From assembly GCA_019113005.1 (NCBI GenBank), contig DXIE01000021.1, forward strand, positions 1 to 63,117: a stretch of 63,117 nucleotides of DNA. Reading direction: 5' to 3'. This document shows positions 8,211-15,094 of the stretch, piece by piece. Every line of letters begins with the position of its first letter. The stretch's first letter is position 1. Under the pieces are notes generated by a model. It saw only the letters and a list, made by a program, of their open reading frames with translations, was not told where the DNA came from and ran no database searches. Made by a program: the position numbers and the translations under genes. Source of the stretch: Candidatus Butyricicoccus avistercoris (GTDB lineage Bacteria; Bacillota; Clostridia; Oscillospirales; Butyricicoccaceae).

Positions 8211-8864
8211 ATGGAAAAGAAACAGAAGGTGTCTAGAGCGGTTATTCATCGCATTCCTCGTTATTATCGGTATGTTTCTACACTCCGAGCAAATGGAGTG
8301 CAGCGAATCTCCTCTAGGTCACTTGCAGAATCAATGGGACTGACTGCTTCCCAGATTCGACAGGATTTTAATTGCTTTGGTGGTTTTGGTCAGCAAGGCT
8401 ATGGTTATAATGTAGAAAAGCTTTATGAAGGTTTAGGAGAAATCCTCGGTATTAACAGACAAAGAAAAGCTATTTTAGTTGGTGCAGGTAACCTTGGTAA
8501 GGCTTTAATTAAAAACTTTGATTTTAAAGCAAGTGGATTTGATTTAGTTTGTGCATTCGATGCAAATGAAAAGGTTATTGGAACAGAGCTTGGTGGTGTC
8601 AAAATATGTGATGCTGAAAATCTTTACACCTATGTAAATGAGAATAAGCCAGATATAGCGGTTTTAACTGTTCCATATAGTGTTGCATCAGAAATTGCAA
8701 GAAATCTAGTTGAACATGGTATCAAGGGATTATGGAATTTTACTGGCGGTGACCTTCATCTTGAGGGTAAGCTTGTTCCAGTAGAAAATGTACATTTTTC
8801 TGATAGTGTAATGATTCTTGGTTATGCGGTTGATACCAGTGATATAGAAGTTGTAGACGAATAA
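8211..8864 (+). CDS. rex: Redox-sensing transcriptional repressor Rex
   Basis: 217 residues, typical Rex. The N-terminal winged helix has the Rex signature IPRYYRYV and LAESMGLTASQIRQDFN; a Rossmann domain follows with LVGAGNLGKAL for NADH. Rex represses fermentation and redox genes until a high NADH/NAD+ ratio releases it from DNA. It is the third gene after acn and icd, separated by 23 bases with AGGAGG before the ATG, so its expression is tied to NADH-producing 2-oxoglutarate synthesis. No perfect Rex operator was found in the leader of this operon. Confidence 0.95.
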   Translation: MEKKQKVSRAVIHRIPRYYRYVSTLRANGVQRISSRSLAESMGLTASQIRQDFNCFGGFGQQGYGYNVEKLYEGLGEILGINRQRKAILVGAGNLGKALIKNFDFKASGFDLVCAFDANEKVIGTELGGVKICDAENLYTYVNENKPDIAVLTVPYSVASEIARNLVEHGIKGLWNFTGGDLHLEGKLVPVENVHFSDSVMILGYAVDTSDIEVVDE

Positions 8865-8871
8865 AAATATA

Positions 8872-8907
8872 AGCACAGAGTGAGTTATTCATTCTGTGCT
8901 TTTTTTA
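8872..8907. terminator. Bidirectional terminator after rex
   Basis: AGCACAGA (8872-8879) pairs with TCTGTGCT (8893-8900), followed by seven T on the plus strand. The end of the convergent minus-strand gene at 8885 lies inside the hairpin. Confidence 0.85.
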
Positions 8908-9283
8908 TGTATGTAATCCAAGTATTGTTTATTTTTTCAAGACTGCAAGCGGTTAAAAGATATGCAAATTTGTGTTCTTTACCAGCGTTAAAATGGGTTT
9001 CATATGGTTTCGATGAAATAATATATTTTCCTGTTCCATCATCAAGATAATATGTAGTGTTATTATCTAAAATATTTTTTTTGAGTTTTTTATTTAAACA
9101 CATTGAGTTATTCTTTGGCTCAAGTACACCTAAATTTATTGTTTTTTCATCTGTTTTAGCAAAAAGCCTTAGTATATCATTTGAAGTATAATTACACTCG
9201 CTATGAATTATAATATCATTTTTATTTTCAGATACCGTTACATATCCAACAATATCATTTTTAAATTTAACTGGAAAACGCAT
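8885..9283 (-). CDS. Hypothetical protein, 132 residues
   Basis: I do not recognise this family. The chain is soluble, Lys/Asn-rich, with predicted beta-strands and no signal peptide or membrane segment. It begins MRFPVKFKNDIVGYVTV; internal pieces such as LGVLEPKNNSMCLNKKLKK and YYLDDGTGKYIIS suggest small beta-sandwich or ligand-sensing folds often seen in uncharacterised clostridial proteins, but this is speculative. A GGAG is about 12 bases before the ATG. A terminator at 9303-9337 separates it from the mazF-linked gene upstream, so it may depend on read-through or a short promoter near 9285-9330. Confidence 0.6.
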   Translation of the reverse strand: MRFPVKFKNDIVGYVTVSENKNDIIIHSECNYTSNDILRLFAKTDEKTINLGVLEPKNNSMCLNKKLKKNILDNNTTYYLDDGTGKYIISSKPYETHFNAGKEHKFAYLLTACSLEKINNTWITYIKKAQNE

Positions 9284-9302
9284 AATTTTAAAATCTCCTA
9301 AT

Positions 9303-9337
9303 AAAAAAGTGCATATCTATAATAAAGATACGCACTT
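9303..9337 (-). terminator. Terminator of the nnrD-gerS-alr-mazF gene string
   Basis: AAGTGCATATCT (9307-9318) pairs with AGATACGCACTT (9326-9337, one G-U), and reading the minus strand a run of T follows. It lies just after the stop of the 199-residue gene. Confidence 0.75.
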
Positions 9338-9347
9338 ATAATTTAAA

Positions 9348-9947
9348 TTATGCTATGGAATATTCGCCATCTACTAAAACAGTGACGGTTTCTTTTGCCT
9401 TAAATCCTGCACCTTTAGTAGTTGCGATATATCTATGATTTATAGATAAGCTTTCATCTGCACAAAGAACAGAACCGCCAGATAAATCAGTAAGACCTGT
9501 GCCAGCACTTTCTATACATGTTGCACTGCCACGCTGAATGATAATTTCAGTATTTAAATCAAGTTTTAAGAATGAATTTGCTTCAACTTCAAGCACTTCC
9601 CAATTACCGCTATTACTACTTACGCCTCCAGCACTTGCAACCTTCTTGGCAAATTCATCATCTTTAGCAAGGTTTGCAGCTAAAGATGCGATTTTATTAT
9701 CAATCGCCTGACTAAGCTCAAGTATTTTACGTTCCATAGCAGACTGATAATTATTAGTTTGAGTTTGTATGGTACTATTAGCAGAGTTTATAATAGAAGG
9801 TGTAAGCACTTGCTCTAAATAGCTTTTTGTAATAAGTGGGTCGGAATCAGAGCCGTATTCAGCAGCAACAGCAGCATAGCCAGTTGCAAGCATACATACC
9901 ATAAGGACAGCTCCGACGGTAATAGTAAATCTACGTTTGTTTTTCAC
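9348..9947 (-). CDS. Exported or membrane-anchored coiled-coil protein, unknown
   Basis: 199 residues starting from GTG (GAGGAG about 10 bases upstream). An N-terminal hydrophobic segment (about residues 8-28, ITVGAVLMVCMLATGYAAVA) is a signal peptide or anchor. Residues 35-100 are helical with repeated Ser/Gln/Asn and heptad-like spacing (QTNNYQSAMERKILELSQ), and the C-terminal 80 residues look beta-rich with LDGEYSIA-like ending. Similar proteins occur beside mazF in other Clostridia as far as I recall, with no known function. It lies 20 bases after mazF and probably shares its transcript. Confidence 0.65.
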   Translation of the reverse strand: MKNKRRFTITVGAVLMVCMLATGYAAVAAEYGSDSDPLITKSYLEQVLTPSIINSANSTIQTQTNNYQSAMERKILELSQAIDNKIASLAANLAKDDEFAKKVASAGGVSSNSGNWEVLEVEANSFLKLDLNTEIIIQRGSATCIESAGTGLTDLSGGSVLCADESLSINHRYIATTKGAGFKAKETVTVLVDGEYSIA

Positions 9948-9967
9948 CGTTTGGTAACTCCTCGTTT

Positions 9968-10333
9968 TTAATCGGTAGGCTGAAACCCAAGACCGAAACT
10001 CACTGCGAGGGCTTCATCAACCGAACGCATATGAGCTTCATCTAAACAGCCCATTTTTTCACGCAGTCGTTTTTTGTCCAGAGTACGAATCTGCTCAGTT
10101 AATACAATAGAATCCTTTGTTAAACCGAAGGATTTTGCACCAAGCTCTATATGAGTTGGCATTTTTGTTTTGTTCACTTGTGAGGTGATGGCGGCAGCAA
10201 TTACAGTAGGACTGAATTTGTTTCCGACATTATTCTGGACAATAAGTACCGGACGGATACCGCCTTGTTCGCTGCCCACAACTGGGCTTAAATCAGCATA
10301 AAAAATATCTCCTCGTTTGATATTATGATCCAC
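9968..10333 (-). CDS. mazF: MazF/NdoA-type mRNA interferase
   Basis: About 121 residues of the PemK/MazF fold, close to Bacillus NdoA (EndoA). Motifs are [20 protein letters not shown] with the catalytic Arg of [11 protein letters not shown] and the Thr/Ser of AAITSQ, then [13 protein letters not shown]. It cleaves single-stranded mRNA at short sites. A GTG at 10342 is in frame but only one base after the GGAG at 10344-10347; the GTG at 10333 has 10-base spacing and is preferred. Downstream of alr as in Bacillus, but the antitoxin gene ndoAI is missing between alr and mazF. Confidence 0.92.
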   Translation of the reverse strand: MDHNIKRGDIFYADLSPVVGSEQGGIRPVLIVQNNVGNKFSPTVIAAAITSQVNKTKMPTHIELGAKSFGLTKDSIVLTEQIRTLDKKRLREKMGCLDEAHMRSVDEALAVSFGLGFQPTD

Positions 10334-10487
10334 GTTTGTCACACTCCGATGGAAAGAATTTCAGGAGTTTAAGTAATCCTGTAACTCTATGTTTCCCATT
10401 AAAGAGGGAGTTTATAAGAAATGGCAGAGAAAAAATTAAAAACCATTTCCTGTGGCATTATATGTAGCAGAGGATAAAAAGGTTAAA

Positions 10488-11615
10488 CTATCCATTTATA
10501 TATATACGAGGCACACGAGCAGATGCTGCACAAAGCACCTCATAGGATATAGTGCCAGAAGCGATTGCAACATCATCTGCTGTGATAAGATTATCACCAA
10601 AGATAGTAACCTCATCACCACGTTTTAAATTAACGCCTTCGGGTACTTCAATCATACACATATCCATGCAAATTCTACCAAGCACAGGAGCTTTTTTACC
10701 TTTTACAGATACATGTACATTGCCAGAACCACTGCGAAGATAACCATCAGCATAACCTATGGAAATAACAGCTTCTTTTATTGGCTTTTTTACAAGATAT
10801 GTGCGACCATAGCTAACAGTTCGACCTTCTTCAACATCACGCACCTGAACAACACGAGCTTTAATACGCATTGCAGGTTTAAGGTCAAGTGTACGGGTTA
10901 AAGAAGGGTCTGGATAGTAACCATATAATATTATTCCTGCACGAACCATATCATAATATCCTTCTTTATATTGTAACACACCGCCACTATTTGCACAATG
11001 TTTAAGCGGAATATTTAAACCCTCTTGTTCCAGTTTTTGTGCAATAGTATGAAATTCTTCAATTTGTTTATGTGTAAAATCTAAGCCATCAACAGTATCA
11101 GCTACGGCAAAATGTGTAAACATGCCCTCAATAATAAGACCTTCAAGTTTGGAAAGTTTTAAAATCTCGTTTACAGTTTCATCTATATTACGGGCAGCAA
11201 AGCCTATACGGGTCATACCTGTATCAAGTGCAAAATGTATGCGAATTGGTTTTCCTTCTTTTTGTGCGGCATTTGAAAAAACCATTGCGGTTTCACTGTC
11301 ATAAACAGGAACAGCTATATCATAACGTGCAATAAGATAGGCATCTTCATCACCAACATAGCCTAAAATCATTATTGGAAGTGTAACACCTTGTTCTCTA
11401 AGCTCTATTGCTTCACTTACAGTTGCTACTGCAAAGTAAGAAGCACCCGCTTTAGCTAAACATTGTGCAACACGAAAGCTACCATGTCCATATGCATCAG
11501 CTTTGATTATGCCCATTATAGGACAATTTCCAACATGCTTTTGTATCTCTTTAAAATTATGCTCAATAGCACTTAAATCAATTTCTGCCCAAGTACGATG
11601 ATTGTTTTGTTGCAT
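10488..11615 (-). CDS. alr: Alanine racemase
   Basis: PLP-dependent fold-type III racemase making D-Ala for peptidoglycan. The PLP Lys is in IKADAYGHG, the second catalytic base lies in RICMDMCMIEVP region, and GYADGYLRSGSG and SYGRTYL are typical. The open frame extends 55 codons upstream, but family length (375 residues) and an AAAGGTCG ribosome site support ATG 11615 (MQQNNHRTWAEIDL). With that start it lies just downstream of gerS with a 16-base gap. The order gerS-alr is as in Clostridioides difficile gerS-alr2, where the racemase serves spores; a spore role is an inference. Confidence 0.95.
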   Translation of the reverse strand: MQQNNHRTWAEIDLSAIEHNFKEIQKHVGNCPIMGIIKADAYGHGSFRVAQCLAKAGASYFAVATVSEAIELREQGVTLPIMILGYVGDEDAYLIARYDIAVPVYDSETAMVFSNAAQKEGKPIRIHFALDTGMTRIGFAARNIDETVNEILKLSKLEGLIIEGMFTHFAVADTVDGLDFTHKQIEEFHTIAQKLEQEGLNIPLKHCANSGGVLQYKEGYYDMVRAGIILYGYYPDPSLTRTLDLKPAMRIKARVVQVRDVEEGRTVSYGRTYLVKKPIKEAVISIGYADGYLRSGSGNVHVSVKGKKAPVLGRICMDMCMIEVPEGVNLKRGDEVTIFGDNLITADDVAIASGTISYEVLCAASARVPRIYING

Positions 11616-11631
11616 TAATTTACACGACCTT

Positions 11632-12219
11632 TTAATTTTGATTAGTTTCATTAAAAAATGCTTGTAACACTCTCTGACCATCTGTATAAACTTCAGCATA
11701 CATAGGTAAAAGCGTAGTCTTATATAGCCAGACTTGACTTGATATAGGTATATCACCAGTTTTAGCTTCATATCTTGCAACTAAAAGCTTTTGACCAGAT
11801 TGTGTTTCTTCCCAAAATTCATCAGGCTCATTGCTTATAAGCGTTGCTATAAGATTAGGCATAAAATCAGCGGGAGAAGTTCCAAACTGTGCGTTTGCAT
11901 TAAAATCAAGCACAGTGTCATTGTAATTTATACTTATATTATCCTTAGAAGTGCCTGTGCTATTTATCACAATGCCTGACAAAGAATCTGGTTTTTCAAT
12001 GGTCAAGGTTTGACCATACTCTTTATTATACTCAAATTTGCAGTCATATTCCAGTATAGATTGCCCTGAATCACAAAGAAATTTTATTTCTGTTTCAAAA
12101 TCAGATAAATCAGAATATGTTTGCTTTATTTTATCAGTAGATTTTTCTATATTATCTTGGTTAACATTACAGCCACAAAGTAAAATAAGCAAAGATAATA
12201 TACACAATTTCTTTTTCAA
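11632..12219 (-). CDS. gerS: GerS-like germination lipoprotein (LolA-like fold)
   Basis: 195 residues starting at TTG 12219, chosen because AAAAGGAG lies 8 bases upstream and MKKKLCILSLLILLCGC then forms a normal lipoprotein signal with lipobox LCGC. The mature part resembles LolA/LolB-like lipoproteins (YSDLSDFETEIKFLC..., repeated beta-strands, QVWLYKTTLLPMYAEVY). In C. difficile GerS binds the amidase CwlD and is needed for cortex muramic-delta-lactam formation, and gerS is co-transcribed with alr2. The same synteny with alr here supports the call; sequence identity with GerS cannot be measured without a search. Confidence 0.7.
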   Translation of the reverse strand: MKKKLCILSLLILLCGCNVNQDNIEKSTDKIKQTYSDLSDFETEIKFLCDSGQSILEYDCKFEYNKEYGQTLTIEKPDSLSGIVINSTGTSKDNISINYNDTVLDFNANAQFGTSPADFMPNLIATLISNEPDEFWEETQSGQKLLVARYEAKTGDIPISSQVWLYKTTLLPMYAEVYTDGQRVLQAFFNETNQN

Positions 12220-12248
12220 AATATCAGCTCCTTTTAAAAAGGAGAGAA

Positions 12249-13106
12249 TTAGCACCCTACAATATCAAGCATAACTTTTGATATATTATCAAGCATATCA
12301 CTTGGAGTCATAGAATACTCACCAAATTTTTCTGCACAGATATCGCCCGATTTACCATGAATCCATGCACCAGCACAAGCTGCATCAAAAGGGGATAGAC
12401 CTTGACCTATAAGTGATAGTATTATACCAGATAAAACATCTCCACTACCGCCCTTAGCCATTCCTGCATTACCCGTTGTGTTTTGAAAATGACATTTAGA
12501 TGGGTTTAGAACATTTGTTCGATGGCTTTTTAAAAGTACAATAGTGTTTGTGTTTTGTGAAAAATTCATTGCATTTTGTATAGTTGGCTCTAATAAAGAA
12601 AGACGCTTAAACTCTCCATTATGTGGTGTTAAAACAATTTGAGCTTTAGTTTTACTCAATAAATCTATATGCCCAGAAAATGCATTTATGCCATCTGCAT
12701 CTAAAACAATAGGGCGGGAGAGTGATAAAACTAGCTTATGAACCAATTTATCAAGCTCATCAGAGCGACCAAGTCCACAGCCAATAAGTACACAATCAGC
12801 ATGACTTGCAAGTTCATAAAGCTCATCAAAAGAGTCAAGACAAAATTTACCGTTACTATCACAGGTTATAGGACGTATAACAGGTTCGTTTAGCTTGCCC
12901 GCTAGTATATGATATATGGCGTTAGGTACAGCAAGTGTTACAACACCACTGCCAGTTTTAACAGCCGCCTGAGAGGCGAAATATGCCGCACCAGTATAAC
13001 CCATACAGCCACATATAGCAAGCACACGCCCATAATGGTTTTTATTTGTTTCTTGCTTTCTAGGTTTTATAAGGTTTTGCACGAAATCTTTAGTTATATA
13101 CTCCAT
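12249..13106 (-). CDS. nnrD: ADP-dependent (S)-NAD(P)H-hydrate dehydratase
   Basis: 285 residues, the ribokinase-like YjeF C-terminal (carbohydrate kinase) domain without the epimerase domain. It repairs hydrated NAD(P)H. Visible motifs are YGRVLAICGCMGYTGAA, KTGSGVVTLAVP, LDADGINAF, LTPHNGEF and the catalytic GNAGMAKGGSGDVLSG. GGAGG lies about 8 bases before the ATG. It heads the string nnrD-gerS-alr-mazF; the classic partner acpS is not present. It starts just after the terminator of the upstream cyclophilin gene, so a promoter must overlap that terminator or read-through occurs. Confidence 0.93.
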   Translation of the reverse strand: MEYITKDFVQNLIKPRKQETNKNHYGRVLAICGCMGYTGAAYFASQAAVKTGSGVVTLAVPNAIYHILAGKLNEPVIRPITCDSNGKFCLDSFDELYELASHADCVLIGCGLGRSDELDKLVHKLVLSLSRPIVLDADGINAFSGHIDLLSKTKAQIVLTPHNGEFKRLSLLEPTIQNAMNFSQNTNTIVLLKSHRTNVLNPSKCHFQNTTGNAGMAKGGSGDVLSGIILSLIGQGLSPFDAACAGAWIHGKSGDICAEKFGEYSMTPSDMLDNISKVMLDIVGC

Positions 13107-13122
13107 AATTTTAAACCTCCAA

Positions 13123-13155
13123 TAAAAAAGCTGTACAGCATAAAACTGTACAGCT
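13123..13155 (-). terminator. Terminator of cyclophilin gene
   Basis: AGCTGTACAG (13129-13138) and CTGTACAGCT (13146-13155) make a perfect 10-bp stem with a 7-nt loop; on the minus strand it is followed by TTTTTTATT. Confidence 0.9.
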
Positions 13156-13160
13156 AAATT

Positions 13161-13772
13161 TTACTCTATAATAGTTATAGATTCAATAACAGGTTGATTT
13201 TCAGCGGGTATAGAGTCACTAAGACCGAGTTCGGTCATTTTAGCACAGATAGCATCAACAACCTCCATACCTTCTGTTACATGACCAAATGCAGCATATT
13301 GCTTATCAAGATAGGTTGAATCAGCCTGTACAATAAAAAACTGACTGCTTGCACTATCATAATCTTCTGAGCGAGCCATAGAAATTACTCCACGCACATG
13401 AGAAATATCATTTTTAATGCCATTTAGTTCAAATTCGCCTTTAATGTTGGTATCAGAACCGCCTGTGCCATTGCCTAATGGGTCACCGCCTTGTATCATA
13501 AATCCCTCTATAATTCTATGAAAGGTTAGACCGTTGTAAAATCCATCTTTTGCAAGATTTACAAAGTTTGTAACAGTTATTGGTGCTGTATCTGCGTCGA
13601 GTTCTAACTTTATAGTACCATAATCTTTTACTACAATTTCGGCATTGTATTTACCAGATAACAGCGGGAAATCATTTTGTGTTTCCTCTTGAACTTGATT
13701 TTTGCCACAACCTGCTAGAAGTGTTGTAAGCATAAAACAAGCAAGAATAATTGAAAGTATTTTTCTTTTCAT
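13161..13772 (-). CDS. Cyclophilin-type peptidyl-prolyl isomerase lipoprotein
   Basis: 203 residues. A lipoprotein signal with lipobox LLAGC (about residues 18-22) is followed by a cyclophilin domain: FHRIIEGFMIQGGDP, GTGGSDTNIKGEF, GVISMARS, SSQFFIV and FGHVTEGMEVVD. The catalytic Arg of FHRII and the QFFI strand are present. It acts outside the membrane on folding of secreted proteins. GGAGG is about 8 bases before the ATG. It is flanked by its own terminator and by the polyamine-operon promoter region. Confidence 0.93.
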   Translation of the reverse strand: MKRKILSIILACFMLTTLLAGCGKNQVQEETQNDFPLLSGKYNAEIVVKDYGTIKLELDADTAPITVTNFVNLAKDGFYNGLTFHRIIEGFMIQGGDPLGNGTGGSDTNIKGEFELNGIKNDISHVRGVISMARSEDYDSASSQFFIVQADSTYLDKQYAAFGHVTEGMEVVDAICAKMTELGLSDSIPAENQPVIESITIIE

Positions 13773-13920
13773 ATATTTCCTCCAAAACGCATTTTAAATA
13801 AATGATACCATAAAATACATTAAAATTAAATGTAGATTATATGTATTTTTAGTATGTGTAATAATTTATAGAAAAAAACGTAATATATACGAAAATATGC
13901 GACTGAGCGGGAAAAACGTC

Positions 13921-13948
13921 TTGACAACAACACTTATGTAAGTATAAT
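13921..13948 (+). promoter_or_regulatory. Sigma-A type promoter of polyamine operon
   Basis: TTGACA (13921-13926) and TATAAT (13943-13948) with a 16-base spacer. Transcription would start near 13955, giving a leader of roughly 370 nt before the speD start. Confidence 0.85.
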
Positions 13949-13954
13949 ATATTG

Positions 13955-14299
13955 TTAGTATGCTATGAGGTGCAGCAGTGCTGTTATCTTTCATGCAAAT
14001 ATTTTCTGACCACTCAATAATGAGTCAAGGCCATGCGGACAGCCGGGTCAACTGCCGAATGGCAACTTTTTTGTTGCCTTTATTGATTGAGTAGAAACTC
14101 AAATTTTATAAGTTGGTTACTTTATAACCAGTGTGCAGCGTGTGCACATAAGGCTTGTGAAAACGTCAATAAGAGTAGTAAAAGTGAAATATTTGCTATA
14201 TAGACTCTGCTCCAACATTTCCCTCTATGAAATGATAATACATTTCCTTAATTTGACGATATACGCAAGCAATGAACATCACGTTGCTTGCGTTTTTTT
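13955..14299 (+). promoter_or_regulatory. Attenuator leader of the polyamine operon (candidate riboswitch)
   Basis: No coding frame is seen in this leader. It contains ACTCA/TGAGT (14012-14025), GCCAT/ATGGC (14030-14063) enclosing an AGCCGGGTCAACTGCC core, an exclusive alternative GGCAAC/GTTGCC hairpin (14061-14078) followed by TTTATT, TTGAGT/ACTCAA (14087-14102), GGTTA/TAACC near 14115, and a final intrinsic terminator at 14263-14299. GCTTG (14153-14157) plus CGTCAA (14164-14169) can pair with TTGACG (14253-14258) plus CAAGC (14266-14270), which would break the terminator stem. This is terminator/antiterminator architecture. The ligand is unknown; SAM, a polyamine or arginine are inferred from the genes. 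It does not match the SAM, guanidine or cobalamin consensus that I know. Confidence 0.65.
14263..14299 (+). terminator. Intrinsic terminator inside speD leader
   Basis: ACGCAAGCAA (14263-14272) and TTGCTTGCGT (14284-14293), perfect 10-bp stem with 11-nt loop, followed by seven T. It ends only 25 bases before the speD start and after the operon promoter, so it must be regulated or leaky. Confidence 0.92.
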
Positions 14300-14323
14300 A
14301 TTTCTTTTGTGGAGGGAATCTGT

Positions 14324-15094
14324 GTGGAACAGAAACTTAAATTATATGGGTTTAATAATCTAACAAAAGCTCTTAGCTTTAACATATATGATGTATGCTA
14401 TGCTAAAACACCTAGAGAACAAATAGACTATATAGCTTATATTGATAAGCAATACAACTCTGAACGTTTAACAAAAATTTTAACCAATCTTACAGATATG
14501 ATTGGTGCTAATGTGCTTAATATATCTAAACAGGATTTTGACCCTCAAGGTGCATCTGTTACTCTGCTTATCGCTGAGCAAACAATGGTTCCAGTAGGGG
14601 AAACTCAAGTTGCACATCTTGATAAAAGCCATGTAACTGTGCATACTTACCCAGAATATCACCCAGAAACTTGCCTTGCAACTTTTAGAGTTGATATAGA
14701 CGTTGCAACTTGTGGTGAAATTACCCCACTTTCTACGCTTGATTATCTTATCGGTTCATTTGACTCCGATATTATAACTATGGATTATCGTGTTAGAGGC
14801 TTTACAAGAGATGTGAACGGTCAAAAACTGTTTTTAGACCATAAAATTGCATCAATTCAGGATTATATTGACCCTAAGACTTTAAGAAAATATGATGCAG
14901 TTGATATAAATGTTTATGGTTCTAATCTATTCCACACAAGAATGATGGTTAAGGATATAGATTTACAAAACTATCTATTTAAAACAGATGTATATGAATT
15001 ACCGCCTAAAGTTCGTCTTGATATTATGCATAATCTTAGAAAAGAAATGATAGAAATTTTTAGTGGTAGAAATATTTATAGCCAAGGTGAATGA
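14324..15094 (+). CDS. speD: S-adenosylmethionine decarboxylase (proenzyme)
   Basis: 256 residues, the Escherichia-type long SpeD. It makes decarboxylated SAM, the aminopropyl donor. The self-cleavage site is LDKSH: the Ser becomes the pyruvoyl group; HVTVHTYPEYHPE and CGEITPLSTLDYLI follow as in the family. An ATG at 14288 is in frame but lies inside the terminator; GTG 14324 with GGAGGG 7 bases upstream is the likely start. Its stop overlaps the next ATG, so translation is coupled to the downstream decarboxylase. Confidence 0.95.
   Translation: MEQKLKLYGFNNLTKALSFNIYDVCYAKTPREQIDYIAYIDKQYNSERLTKILTNLTDMIGANVLNISKQDFDPQGASVTLLIAEQTMVPVGETQVAHLDKSHVTVHTYPEYHPETCLATFRVDIDVATCGEITPLSTLDYLIGSFDSDIITMDYRVRGFTRDVNGQKLFLDHKIASIQDYIDPKTLRKYDAVDINVYGSNLFHTRMMVKDIDLQNYLFKTDVYELPPKVRLDIMHNLRKEMIEIFSGRNIYSQGE

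Noticed and set aside
13955-14064. Cobalamin-riboswitch-like string AGCCGGGTCAACTGCC in the speD leader
   Set aside because: It resembles the 3' B12-box core, but the other conserved B12 segments and the usual ~200-nt layout are absent, and downstream genes are not cobalamin-related.
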